A stretch of DNA of 64,000 nt. It comes from Ensifer sp. IC3342 (GTDB lineage Bacteria > Pseudomonadota > Alphaproteobacteria > Rhizobiales > Rhizobiaceae). Every line of letters starts with the position of its first letter. Position 1 is the first letter of the stretch. The stretch lies in assembly GCF_020193655.1 (NCBI RefSeq), contig NZ_JADYVE010000009.1:163447-227446 (forward strand), given 5' to 3'. The notes under the pieces were generated by a model. That model searched no databases. It was not told the DNA's origin and saw nothing but the letters and a program-made list of their open reading frames with translations. This document shows, one piece after another, positions 8,888 through 20,967 of this stretch. A program made the position numbers and the translations under genes.

Positions 8888-9612
8888 CTATGCGGAGAAC
8901 AATATGATCCCCCGTAAAGCCATTATCTTGCCCGCCTGCGTGCGTCTTGTGTCCATCTGAAGGACGTCCGCGGCCCAGTGATCCGCGATGTCCGGGCGAG
9001 CGACCTGAGCTTCAATGCCGGTGTGCGCAAGGGCATGTTCACTGTGCCCGGCGAACGGTATTGTCGATTTCGGCCTGATTGGCCGCTTTTGTCCGGGAAA
9101 ATGGCTATCGTGGGTGGATGGTGGTCGAAGCTGAGCAGGATTCCGCGCTCGCCCCGCGTCGCCCGCGCTTTCGACATGTCCGGGGCGTCTTGCTGGCTGA
9201 ACGCATCTGCGCATGGTTCGACGCGGCGGCGCGATGACGGCTTGCCCGCGCTTTCTGCCGTTCGCGCGTCGCGCAACAAACTTCCGCTGTCCACCCACCT
9301 GAGACGATCGATCGACGGCCGATGCGGCCGCCGCCTTCGTTAGTCGACGGTGCATCCCTAAGATCCTGAAGGGAGAAGAACCCGAGACCCGTCATTTAAC
9401 GTCTGACGCAGTTGAAGGGAATCGAACCGTCGGCACGTCCCGTGCATTAGCTAAACCCCTGATTCATTGAATATACTTGAGACGAGGCGCAATAAGGTGG
9501 CTTTCGATACCGGGGAATTTCACTGAGATCCCAAATTTCACTAACGAGTGAAATGGCGCCGTTTGCTGAAAGTGGTTGCAACTTTCACTAAAACTGGTTA
9601 TTTCACTGTCCA
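8888..9612. other. Intergenic region without a supported gene
   Basis: About 700 bp contain only short overlapping frames without recognisable domains. A plus-strand frame near 8955-9060 has a vague resemblance to the start of an ABC ATPase domain (LKDVRGPVIRDV), too weak to call. At 9412-9440 the sequence AAGGGAATCGAACCGTC resembles the complement of a tRNA T-arm. Confidence 0.4.
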
Positions 9613-10722
9613 ATGAAATCCCGCGACCGAATGAAAGACATCGAATACGAGCTCGCTGAAGCCCTGCGCCAACAGCTGGAGCGGGTTCCGTCGCTTGAGA
9701 TCGAGTCAATCACCCAGGACCGGGAAGTGAGCACCAGCCGCAATGTGCCGCTGGCGCGTCCTGATATTCTCGCTCACGTCAAAATGGCAGACCGAGCAGT
9801 TACGCTGATCTGCGAGGTGAAAGATCCAGCATACCCGCGTCAGGTCCGAAGCGCGATTGATCAGCTTTATGCCTATATGACGCGATATCGGCTCCACGAG
9901 GATGCCGATGTCGTTGTACCGGTCGTCGCGGCCTCGTGGCTATCTCCCGAGTCCCGCGATATCTGCGCGGAGGCTGGAATGGGCTGGCTGGATCTTGCCG
10001 GCAACTGCCGGATAGCCTTCGACGGCGTCTTTATCGAGCGGGAAACAGCTGACAAACCGAAGCCGGCGGCGCGCAACTACCGTGCCGTCTTTTCGCCGAA
10101 GGCGGGACAGGTACTGCGCACGCTTTTGCGCGATCCTACACGGGCCTGGAAGGTCAATGATCTTGCCGAGGCCGCAAACGTCAGCCTCGGCCATGTTAGC
10201 AATGTCCGATCCGCACTGCGCGACAGGGAGTGGGCAAAGGTCGATGACGAAGGCCTTCACCTGACCGCTCCTGACGCGTTGCTAGATGCCTGGCGCGACT
10301 CTTACGAGCCGATCCGCGGCAAGCGCTCTTCCTGGTACAGTATCCTCCATGGACGTCAGTGGGAGGAAACGCTTCGCGAAGCGTTGAACCGGCCCCACAC
10401 GGCAGGGCATGCGATGCTTGGTGGTCTTTCGGCCGCGCAGTGGCTCGCTCCCTATCTGCGCGGCAACATGACGACACTCTATGCGGACCCGACGGTCATG
10501 CCGGAATTGATCGAGGCGCTGAAGCTGAAGCCATCGAAGAGCGGCGCCAATGTCGAAGTCATTGAACCGGACGATCCGGCCATTCTGAAGGAGCGTGTCG
10601 AGATTCCCGGAGCGCCACCCGTGTCCTCACCGATCCTCACCTATCTCGACCTTTCGCATCTCGATGACCGAGGGCGCGAGGCCGCTGAACATCTGCGAGA
10701 AAAGTTGCTAAAATGGCAATAG
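9613..10722 (+). CDS. AbiEi-family (type IV toxin-antitoxin) antitoxin/regulator
   Basis: The 369-residue protein combines an N-terminal nuclease-like fold (about 40-95, with RPDILAHVK and LICEVKDP resembling PD-(D/E)xK motifs) with a winged helix (about 165-215, KAGQVLRTLLRDPTRAWKVN then DLAEAANVSLGHVSNVRSAL). The C-terminal part matches the AbiEi/AbiEi_2 antitoxin style. Such proteins repress their own operon and neutralise a partner nucleotidyltransferase toxin, without forming a stable complex in the known AbiE system. The next gene overlaps this stop by 10 bp and encodes that toxin class, which supports the call. The antitoxin frame is intact although the toxin is damaged. The start is the first ATG; ATG 9631 is an alternative. 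Confidence 0.75.
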   Translation: MKSRDRMKDIEYELAEALRQQLERVPSLEIESITQDREVSTSRNVPLARPDILAHVKMADRAVTLICEVKDPAYPRQVRSAIDQLYAYMTRYRLHEDADVVVPVVAASWLSPESRDICAEAGMGWLDLAGNCRIAFDGVFIERETADKPKPAARNYRAVFSPKAGQVLRTLLRDPTRAWKVNDLAEAANVSLGHVSNVRSALRDREWAKVDDEGLHLTAPDALLDAWRDSYEPIRGKRSSWYSILHGRQWEETLREALNRPHTAGHAMLGGLSAAQWLAPYLRGNMTTLYADPTVMPELIEALKLKPSKSGANVEVIEPDDPAILKERVEIPGAPPVSSPILTYLDLSHLDDRGREAAEHLREKLLKWQ

Positions 10723-11515
10723 CGCCCGATCCACAATCCGCCGCCGAATACACCGACCGCGTCAGCGATGCGGTCAAATCCGCGCTCATGGAGATCGGGC
10801 AGATCCTTGGGAGTTTCGCGGGCACGTCGGCACGCTCGACATTGACCTCACGCTGGACGCGGAGGCGCTTGGCGATGGCGAGTATGTGCGGTTGGTCGAA
10901 GCCCTTATGGGCCATGGTTACGCGCAGAGCGCGGAGCACCGCCGGTTCCAACTGGTTCGCAAGATTGACGTGGCAGACGGGGGGCCGCCCGTCGATGTCA
11001 TAGTCGACTTCCTGATGCCGCGCGATGCTGAGATCGAGAAGAACATCCCGCCTCTTCTGTCGGAATTCGCGGTGCAGCGCGCTTCAGGTGCGGAGCTCGC
11101 CGTGCGCTTTCATCAACTGACGGCGATTGAAGGCCAGATGCCTGGCGGTGGGCATAATCGCGTGCAGATCGCCGTTGCCTCGATCCCCGCGCTGCTCGCC
11201 ATGAAGGGTCATGCACTGATGCGCCGCCACAAGCGCAAGGACGCTTATGACGTCTACTATTGCATCCGCAACTACGACAGCGGTCCCGAGGCGCTTGCGG
11301 AGGTCTGTCGTCCGTTACTCGAGATCAAGGAGGCCCATGAGGGCTATATGGGGATCGCGGAGAAATTCGCGAAAGAGGATATGATCGGACCGGTATGGGT
11401 GCGCCAGTTCATCGAGGGAACGCCGCATATCGGCGAGCGCACGCCGGAGCAGTGGCAGACCGATGCCTTTGGTCAGGTGCACGCTTGGATGACGGCGCTC
11501 GGGCTGGCCAAATGA
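10713..11515 (+). pseudogene. AbiEii-family nucleotidyltransferase toxin with internal deletion
   Basis: The gene starts at an ATG overlapping the antitoxin stop and reads MAIAPDPQSAAEYTDRVSDA then VKSALMEIGQILGSF. The frame is then lost. From about 10817 another frame gives GHVGTLDIDLTLDAEALGDG, MRLVEALMGHGY and a full C-terminus to 11515 (LLAMKGHALMRRHKRKDAYD, typical of AbiEii/AbiGii toxins). Between the two pieces the family normally has about 20-25 residues with the glycine-rich GG/GS nucleotide-binding motif before the DxD pair. That stretch is missing, by a deletion that also changes frame. The toxin is therefore probably inactive unless an internal start is used. Confidence 0.75.
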
Positions 11516-11744
11516 AGGTTGTCCAGCTTTAGCGGGTCGCTCAATTATCGAAAGTCGTGCTTCTTCACCTTAGTCGGATGCCCCATAAGCTCGCGCCGCG
11601 GTTAGCGCTTGCTCGGAGTCTGCGATCTTCCATCTTCGGGGAGAATATCTGGCTGAAGGGTTCTTCAGCATATCAACGGGAACTTGATCTAATTCCGTCT
11701 TCTGTTCTTGAATATTTGGAATTTAGCTCCGATAAAACCTGAAA

Positions 11745-11768
11745 ACCCACTCGCTTCCGCGAATGGGT
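11745..11768 (-). terminator. Candidate intrinsic terminator hairpin
   Basis: ACCCACTCGC and GCGAATGGGT pair with one mismatch around a TTCC loop. Read on the minus strand the stem is followed by TTTTC and then another T-run, resembling an intrinsic terminator. It may also act at the end of the plus-strand AbiE unit. Confidence 0.35.
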
Positions 11769-13560
11769 CCCCACCTCGGGCGTCTCCTTGCTGTCGTTTG
11801 GCATTTAATTAGGGTCTTCCTCAATTTGTGTGGTTCACTCGCCGTTAGACATGATGCCGCTATAGGCGGGTATGCGAACGAAAATGAAATGGTCGCCCGG
11901 CTCAGGGGCAATAGTTCTGGGTGTTGCGCTCACGGATGATGATGGTTGGGTTGTTTCCGCTGCCGGGCCAGCTTTCGGCATTTGCCCTGATTGCGGACGG
12001 CGGACCCGAAATCGGCATGGCTGGTCCAACCGAAGCCTCCAAGATCTTCCGGTCCAGGGCAAAACCGTAACGGTGAAGCTTCGGTTGAGCCGCTGGCGGT
12101 GCGCGCATCAGAAATGTGAACGACAAACGTTCACCGACCGACTGCCGACGATTGCTTCCCCTTATGCGCGCCGGACAAGGAGGGTCTCCGAGATTGTCGG
12201 TCTGCTCGGCCATAGCGCAGGCGGCCGTCCCGGCGAGCGCTTGATGCGACGGCTCGGCATGCCGGTCAGCGACGACACGATCCTGCGGCAGTTGAAGCGG
12301 GATGCCGCGCTCGTTTCCTGCGATGCCACGATCCGGGTCGTTGGCATAGATGATTGGAGCTGGCGGCGATCGTGGCGCTACGGCACGATGATCGTCGACC
12401 TAGAGCGCCGTTTGGTTGTCGACATCCTTGGCGACCGGAGCGTGGCGAGTGCGGCGCGATGGCTGGAGCGGCACCCTTCTGTCGAGATCGTCAGCCGAAA
12501 TCGATGCGGGCTGTACGCGCAGGCGGCTCACGAGGCTGCGCCGCAAGCGCGTCAAGTCGCTGATCGGTTCCATCTCATGCAGAATCTGCGGGTCGCAATC
12601 GAGGAGCAGATGAGCCTTTCCGGCCGCGCCACGGGACGAGCATTGCTGCCGGATAAAAGTATCGGAAGCGCGCAAATCGATCCGATTCAGGATGATCCAC
12701 ACGTTGACGCGACGCACCGGCGCCGGGTGCGTCACGCTCATCAACAATCACGGCAGGCGGTGTTCGATACTGTGCACTCTTTGAATAAGGAAGGTCTGTC
12801 CTATTCGGAGATCGCGCGACGCACCGGCTACGGTCGGCGCAGCATCGCGAAATGGCTGACTTTCGAGACGCCACCCGACCGACAGAAGGCGGCGTTGAAG
12901 CCGACATCCCCCTTATATTTCGAGGCGTTTCTCGCCCAGTGCTGGAGAGATGGCAATGCTGCGGACGGCATCTGTTCTACGATATCAAACAGCGCGGCTA
13001 CGCGGGCAGTTTCTCGAATCTCGAGCGGCTTCTCGCAAGCTGGCGCCGCCCGAGAGATCGGTCAAGGACAGCGCGTCGCCCGCTCCGATCATATCGCATC
13101 AACCGGGCCGCGATGCTGTCCCGATACGCGATCCCGAGACCGGCCATGTGATCTCGCCGGTAGTCGCAGCTGCCCTCTGCATGAAGCCGCGAAGCATGCT
13201 GACGATCAGTCAGGCGAGAAAGGTCGATGCCTTGAAACAGGGTTCGCCTGAGTTCGCCTTGATGCGCAGCCTTGGCATGCGCTTCCGCAGAATTTTTCGC
13301 AGCCGCGATCCGGGCAAGCTCGACAGCTGGATTGACGATGCCGTTAACTCGGGTTTGGTCGCAATCGAGCGTGTAGAGCGACAATCTGGCTGAGATCAGC
13401 GCGACAATCTGGGTGAGATTCTGGTGTCGCGGTTGTCGGCGACGGTATCATCGTGATTGTCGCTGGCACGAGCTTCGTTGGTTTGTCGCGCAGCGTCAAT
13501 CTCGGCGGTGTTTCTGATTGTCGCAAAGGAAGCCGCCTGCCGCGTTGGCGTTGCCTTCCA

Positions 13561-15869
<2,309 letters not shown>

Positions 15870-16203
15870 TCACCAGATGAATCGGCGCGGCAGCAGCGGT
15901 AGAACTCCGATCGGGCTACGCCCTCTCTGCGTTCCACCGCTGCTGCCGAGTCTCATCTTGATTGACGCTTCGTCTCATCTTGGTTGTCGCGCTGCACGAG
16001 CGGTTCGCACGCGTCCTGCACCGTGATCTTGACGCCGTCTACAACGCCATCGAACTGCCGTGGAGCAACGGCCAGGCGGAAGGCCAAATCAACCGCCTGA
16101 AGACAATCAAGCGTGCAATGTATGGCAGAGCTGGCCCGGAGCTGCTCAGGGCGCGCATGCTGCCGCTCGCCCAAAAGCGCCACCACACAAAGTGAGGAAG
16201 AAC

Positions 16204-17254
16204 CACTATCGTTCGACCGCTCCTCGATGACGCGGTGGCGGCAGCGCATGGGCGAAGAGCGGATCGGCGCGCTCTTGCAGGAGAGCCTGGCCGTGGCAGT
16301 CAAGACAGGCGCGATGAAGCCGCAGGATACGCGGCAGGTGATCGTGGACACGACCGTACAACCGAAGAACGTCATGTTCCCGACGGATGCCAAGCTTATT
16401 CACCGGGCGCGCGAACGGCTGGTGCGGCTGGCGAAGAAAATAGGGCTCGAGCTGCGCCAGACCTATATTCGGGTCGGTAAATTCGCCCTGATCCAACACA
16501 GCGCTACGCTCATGCGAAGCAATTCAAACGTGCCGGCAAGGCGCTGCGCAAGTTGAAGACATATCTCGGCCGGACCGTTCGCGACATCGAGCGTCAGATC
16601 GCCGGCGACGAACAACTCGACGCGATCTTCAAATGGTCGCTCTATCAGGCAAAAACGGTCATCGAGCAGCGGCAACGTCAGCGTGGCCGCAAGATCTACA
16701 GCCTGCATGCTGACGAGGTCGAGTGCATTGGTAAAGGCAAGGCGCACAAGCCCTATGAGTTCGGAGTGAAGGTGTCCGTGGCCACCACACTGAACCGTTC
16801 AAAGGGCGGGCAGTTCGCCCTGCACGCCATCGCGCTGCCCGGCAATCCTTACGACGGCCACACGCTCGCGACCGTCATTCCGGATATGGAAGGGATGATC
16901 GGCAACGCGCTCTCCCGCATTTTGGCCGATGCTGGAAACCGCGGCCATAATGCTCCCGAAAGTCACAAACTGAGGGTCTTCACCAGCGGTCAGAAGCGCC
17001 GCATCACGCCCGCCATCAAACGCCAGATGCGACGACGATCGGCGGTCGAACCCGTCATTGGACACCTCAAGAGCGAACACAGAATGGACCGGAATTATCT
17101 CGCTGGCGAACAGGGGGATGCCGTCAATGCCGTTCTGGCCGCCGCCGGATACAACTTCTCCCTCCTGCTGCGATGGTTCAGGCAACTTTTGTGTCTGTTA
17201 GCCGCACTACTCCTCACCTTCCAGAGCCGACCAATGCCGCAGCACCCTGCCTGA
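16204..17254 (+). pseudogene. IS5-family (DDE) transposase, truncated and frameshifted
   Basis: The frame begins directly after the ISL3 remnant with SFDRSSMTRWRQRMGEERIG and reads VIVDTTVQPKNVMFPTD, an IS5-type first catalytic region. It loses frame near 16498, where one base appears to be missing. It resumes as QRYAHAKQFKRAGKALRKLK and continues to 17254 with SLHADEVECIGKGKAHKPYE, LPGNPYDGHTL and RRRSAVEPVIGHLKSEHRMD (Glu region). About 80-100 N-terminal residues of the usual protein are missing at the junction with the ISL3 piece. The element is a non-functional fragment. Confidence 0.85.
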
Positions 17255-17875
17255 AAGCGAGTTCTTCACGATCGACTAATTCACTTGATCTCGACACGGA
17301 CACATAGCCAACAGTCGGCGTTCTCGTCCCGCTTCTGTCGGAGGGCAGTGTAGGCAAAACAGGGTCCCCCAACCGAGGGATAGTCCGCCTAACGGGTTCA
17401 TTTTCGAACAATGCATAGCCGGCGAAACTGCCGTCTCTCCCGATCGTAAAGAGTTCCCCGTCGATCTCGTATGAGCCGGGAGACAGAGGTTGCAAGATCG
17501 CCTCCAGGGCGCTACGGCTTCCAGCAGATTGTTTCGCAGCACCACGCGGTTGTTCTCGGTAATCAGTCCATGCGCATCAATCGTCTTAATTCTGAGGACC
17601 GAAGATATGGCGAATGGTATCGCTGCTTGAGTGGCGATGGAACCGCGGCCTCCCAAGCTCTGGCATACGAACGAGCTTAGGAATGGATTACTGCCATAAG
17701 GCTCTTGCGAGAGAGCAACTCGCGGCCGTCCGGGATCGAGGTCGCGAAATATGGAGAACTCCAACTCGTCAGTCGTCGCAGCGCCGCGTTGGACTACTAC
17801 CTCCACTCTCCAAATAGGATTGAATATCCGGTCGTCGTTGAGAGAGGCGAGAGTGTACTCCCGACGGATGGCCAA
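17214..17875 (-). pseudogene. Unknown gene with a frameshift
   Basis: One minus-strand frame starting at a TTG (17875) reads MAIRREYTLASLNDDRIFNP, ELEFSIFRDLDPGRPRVALS and LRIKTIDAHGLITENNRVVL. Near 17510-17530 the sensible reading moves to the other frame: ILQPLSPGSYEIDGELFTIG, then DGSFAGYALFENEPVRR. The two pieces together look like one protein of about 200 residues with a single indel. I do not recognise the family. The 3' end overlaps the last bases of the IS5 remnant, so it may itself be truncated. Confidence 0.4.
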
Positions 17876-18071
17876 CTGCTAAGGTCGATCGAGCAAACCT
17901 CTTCGAAAGGTTGCTCACCAGACGACTTCAACAGAAACGCGCCTCAACAAAATGATCGAATGGTCGCGGGCCACCGAGCCGGAAGTAAAGATTTCGCCCA
18001 GCCATTTCGTAGCCGATAAAGACAGCCCCTTCAGAGAGTGGCGCAAGGCGCTCTTTCCTTAGGCCGTCGAC

Positions 18072-18630
18072 TCATAAACTTTGACACCAGATTCTCGTGG
18101 CGACGAGCTTTACGGCGGCGAGGTAGTTTTCGGGGCGCTTGTCGTATCGGGTTGCGATGTCACGGAACTGTTTGATCTTGTTGAAGAATCGCTCGACGAG
18201 GTTCCGCTGCCGATAAACCCAGCGCGAGAACACGAAAGAGCCTTTGCGGTTGGCCTTCGGCGGAATGTTGGCCCAGGCCTTTCGCTCGGTGGCCTTGGCC
18301 CGGATGGCATTGCTGTCATAACCCTTGTCGGCCAGCAGGATGTCTCCCTCGCCGACCTTGTCCGTCAGCGCGTCGGCCTCGGTGCAGTCGGCAATCTGCC
18401 CGCCGGTCAGACGGAGGGTGACGGGGCGACCTTCGGCGTCGACGAGCGCGTGGATTTTGCTCGTAAGCCCGCCGCGGGAACGTCCCATGCCGCCATCATC
18501 TCCATCCCTTTTTTTCCCGTGGCCGCATGCTGGTGAACGCGGACACAGGTCGAGTCGATCATGACGATGTCGCCATCGTCGGTGTATTGCGGATCGCCGG
18601 TGGGACCGACGGAGCCATGATCAAAGACTG
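18072..18630 (-). pseudogene. IS427-group IS5-family transposase remnant
   Basis: Two overlapping minus-strand frames encode the catalytic part of an IS427-type transposase. The first has MIDSTCVRVHQHAATGKKG (first Asp). The second has GMGRSRGGLTSKIHALVDAE, ILLADKGYDSNAIR (second Asp) and RNLVERFFNKIKQFRDIATR (Glu). They are joined at a run of seven A (T7 on the plus strand, 18509-18515), the usual programmed -1 frameshift site of this group. The N-terminal 70-80 residues cannot be traced upstream of about 18630, so the copy is truncated. Confidence 0.8.
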
Positions 18631-19404
18631 CGGTTCTTAACGTTTTTGCCTCACAATTCGGCATGTCCACGACGAGTGCCGCGATGCTTTGCTCGCCTCC
18701 GAGGATTTGGCGCTTCATCGTGCAGAGCACCTGGTATCCATCTTCCACCTGAACCGAAATCACGGCCGTGACGGGAGCCGCGAAGTTCTGGCTCCAGCGC
18801 GTAGCTCTGTGACCTCAACGATCGCTGGGACCGTATCTGTGGCGCTCCTCAGATCTCCCCTCCGAGGGGCCTGTTCTCAAAGCTGAATTCGATGGGATTA
18901 CTCGGCACTCTGCACACCGGCGACTGCTTGGCCAAGACCGGCCCCCAAGCAAACGAAGAAGAGCGCGGAGACAACGTACAGTATCGCCGTTCCGAACGGC
19001 ATTCCTTCCTCCTACGGCAGGGTGCGCGCGTCGTGACGACCCGACCGATTTGGTCGCTTAGGCTGGCAGAAGCATAGGTATTTTCAACCCCATAGCTGCC
19101 ACGCGGCCTCCCCTGCGGCTCTAAACTTAGTACCGATTTCTTTCTCTTGGTCTCTGGGTGTGCTGGGCATTCCATTCCCCCAGGGATGCCGAATGCCTAC
19201 CTGAATACATCAGGAATTAATTATACAACCAAGCCTTTAAATTAGTTAGTTGCAAAAAAATTGAAATGCAATTTACCATTCACTTTCGAACGCCGAATTG
19301 GAGGGATGGGACCGCTTGGATGCGTGCCGGATTCAACAGGCGCTCGGCGATTCCAGAACCAAACCGCAAGCCATTCAAATAACAAATTTTTGTCCGGGAC
19401 ATTG
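18631..19404. other. Intergenic region without a supported gene
   Basis: I see no convincing coding frame here. The GC content falls around 19200-19270 (AATTAATTATACAACC and a run of A), which may hold the promoter of the downstream lipoprotein gene. Confidence 0.4.
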
Positions 19405-20118
19405 ATGAGAATTCGGGGAAAATGGACACTTATACTGGTCGCGCCCCTCACACTGACGGGGTGCGTAAACAGCGCTGACTTGTATTCGAACGAAACTAGC
19501 GTGTGGAAAGCCACCTTGTTGAGCGCCGATAACAAGCCGCATTCGACGCCTGAGGAGATCAAGAAAGCGGCATGGCCGACCGACAACGATCCCTATGTAA
19601 ACGGGATCAATTACGCTCGGAACCTGGCCGACCTTTACATGGAGCAAGCCAGTAAGGCGTCGACGGCAAAAGATTTTGCCGCAGCAGGCTTGCTGGGATC
19701 GGCGGGCGTTGCCGCAGGTGGCCTTCTCTACGGTTCGCACCTTGACCTCATAAAGGGCGCGGGTCTTGCCGCCGGCGCAATTACCTCAACGACTTCCTAC
19801 ACGAAACAGGATGTTGCCGAGGATGCCCTTCTCCGCGGCGCAGAGGCCTTGATTTGCGTGGCCGGAGTAGCCCAAAAAGAAACCACAGCCTTTCAAAACA
19901 ACACCGAAGCCGCCGGGGTCGTCAGCGATGCTACGCTTCGTATCCGACTGAACGTGCGAAAGAAGCTGATCCGACAGGTCCCCGAGTACAGCGCACTGGT
20001 AGATCGCTTGAAGATTGCGGCGGCACTTCCGCCGCCAACCGGGGACGCTCGAACAGTCGCCAACGTCGATGTGCTTAGGGCTCAAACGGCAGAATGTATA
20101 ATCAGGGCCGGGGCGTAA
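19405..20118 (+). CDS. Predicted lipoprotein of unknown function
   Basis: The frame is open from 19261, but the ATG at 19405 is the likely start because it begins a lipoprotein signal: MRIRGKWTLILVAPLTLTGC, with a lipobox LTGC at residues 17-20. The mature protein of about 218 residues has a helix-rich segment (YARNLADLYMEQASKAS), then a glycine/alanine-rich stretch (AAAGLLGSAGVAAGGLLYGS) that could be a membrane-inserting hairpin, and a charged C-terminus. It should be anchored in the inner or outer membrane. I do not recognise the family. It precedes a decayed amidase and may be an outlying part of the secreted-hydrolase region. Confidence 0.7.
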   Translation: MRIRGKWTLILVAPLTLTGCVNSADLYSNETSVWKATLLSADNKPHSTPEEIKKAAWPTDNDPYVNGINYARNLADLYMEQASKASTAKDFAAAGLLGSAGVAAGGLLYGSHLDLIKGAGLAAGAITSTTSYTKQDVAEDALLRGAEALICVAGVAQKETTAFQNNTEAAGVVSDATLRIRLNVRKKLIRQVPEYSALVDRLKIAAALPPPTGDARTVANVDVLRAQTAECIIRAGA

Positions 20119-20277
20119 CGACTCCGCCGGCTGTTCGGAGTTGCGCACGTCGTATTAGAACGCGGATCGCACTGAGTTCAACTGCGTTTGGCAATACGGC
20201 TCGAGCGATCCAGGACGAATATGTGGTTGTCGCTTCAGATACTGCGAGCCCCATCGCATGTCGCGTTCCGCGCGGGG

Positions 20278-20857
20278 TTAAACATGCCAATCTCCACGAA
20301 ACAACCCGAAGATTGGGACGGCTGTTTGGGCTCTTGTTTGAAGGCGCTGGCACACGCGGGGTACGCTATCCCCTGGAACAGGAGATTTGCTTCGAAGATC
20401 AAGACCGCCTGCACGGCGCTTGGCGTTCCCGCCAAGGTGTTCCATCGCAACGGCATCGGAATCAGCGGTGCGTACCAGCAGGTTGCTGCCTGGAGGGCAT
20501 CTTTTGTTGTCGAGCTGCATTTCAACGCCTTCAACGGATCGGCGCGCGGCACCTAAACCTCTATGACAAGGACAGGCATCCGGGATCGACCGCTTGGGCC
20601 AAGCGCCTGCAGGCCCCATCCTGGCCACGTTGGGGACGCAGGACAGGGGCCTCAACCGCGGCTACGACAGCGCCTCGGCATTGGATATTCCTTCGGCCCT
20701 GATCGAACCGTTCTTCGGCGACAACCCGGCCGACGCCCAAAAGGTCCATACCAAAAAGGACGCCTTGGCGGAAGCGATCGCCCGAGCGCCGCGACTCAGC
20801 TCGGCGTCGTCTGAAATGCGAACCACGGCCACCGACAGTCCGCGAGGCGGTTGGTGA
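20278..20857 (+). pseudogene. N-acetylmuramoyl-L-alanine amidase remnant (Amidase_3 type)
   Basis: Three plus-strand frames in succession carry parts of a zinc amidase. They read IKTACTALGVPAKVFHRNG, GAYQQVAAWRASFVVELHFN and AFNGSARGT; then LYDKDRHPGSTAWAKRLQA; then ILATLGTQDRGLNRGYDSA and IPSALIEPFFGDNPADAQK. The ELHFNAFNG and LIEPFFGDN segments are typical of phage-type MurNAc-L-Ala amidases, including the catalytic Glu. At least two indels break the gene (near 20550 and 20615). No clean start is visible. Confidence 0.7.
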
Positions 20858-20967
20858 TTGCTCGGCCTTGGAGCCAGTCGATCACGCCTCAAGCCACCGG
20901 TCCGGCTGTCGCAAACGTTAAGTTTGCCGAACAAAATCACGCGTTTGACGCATGGGCGAAGACCGAG

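Noticed and set aside
8888..9400. Possible ABC ATPase fragment
   Set aside because: The resemblance covers fewer than 30 residues and lacks Walker motifs.
18849..19175. 108-codon minus-strand frame
   Set aside because: No domain, poor codon pattern and no ribosome-binding site.
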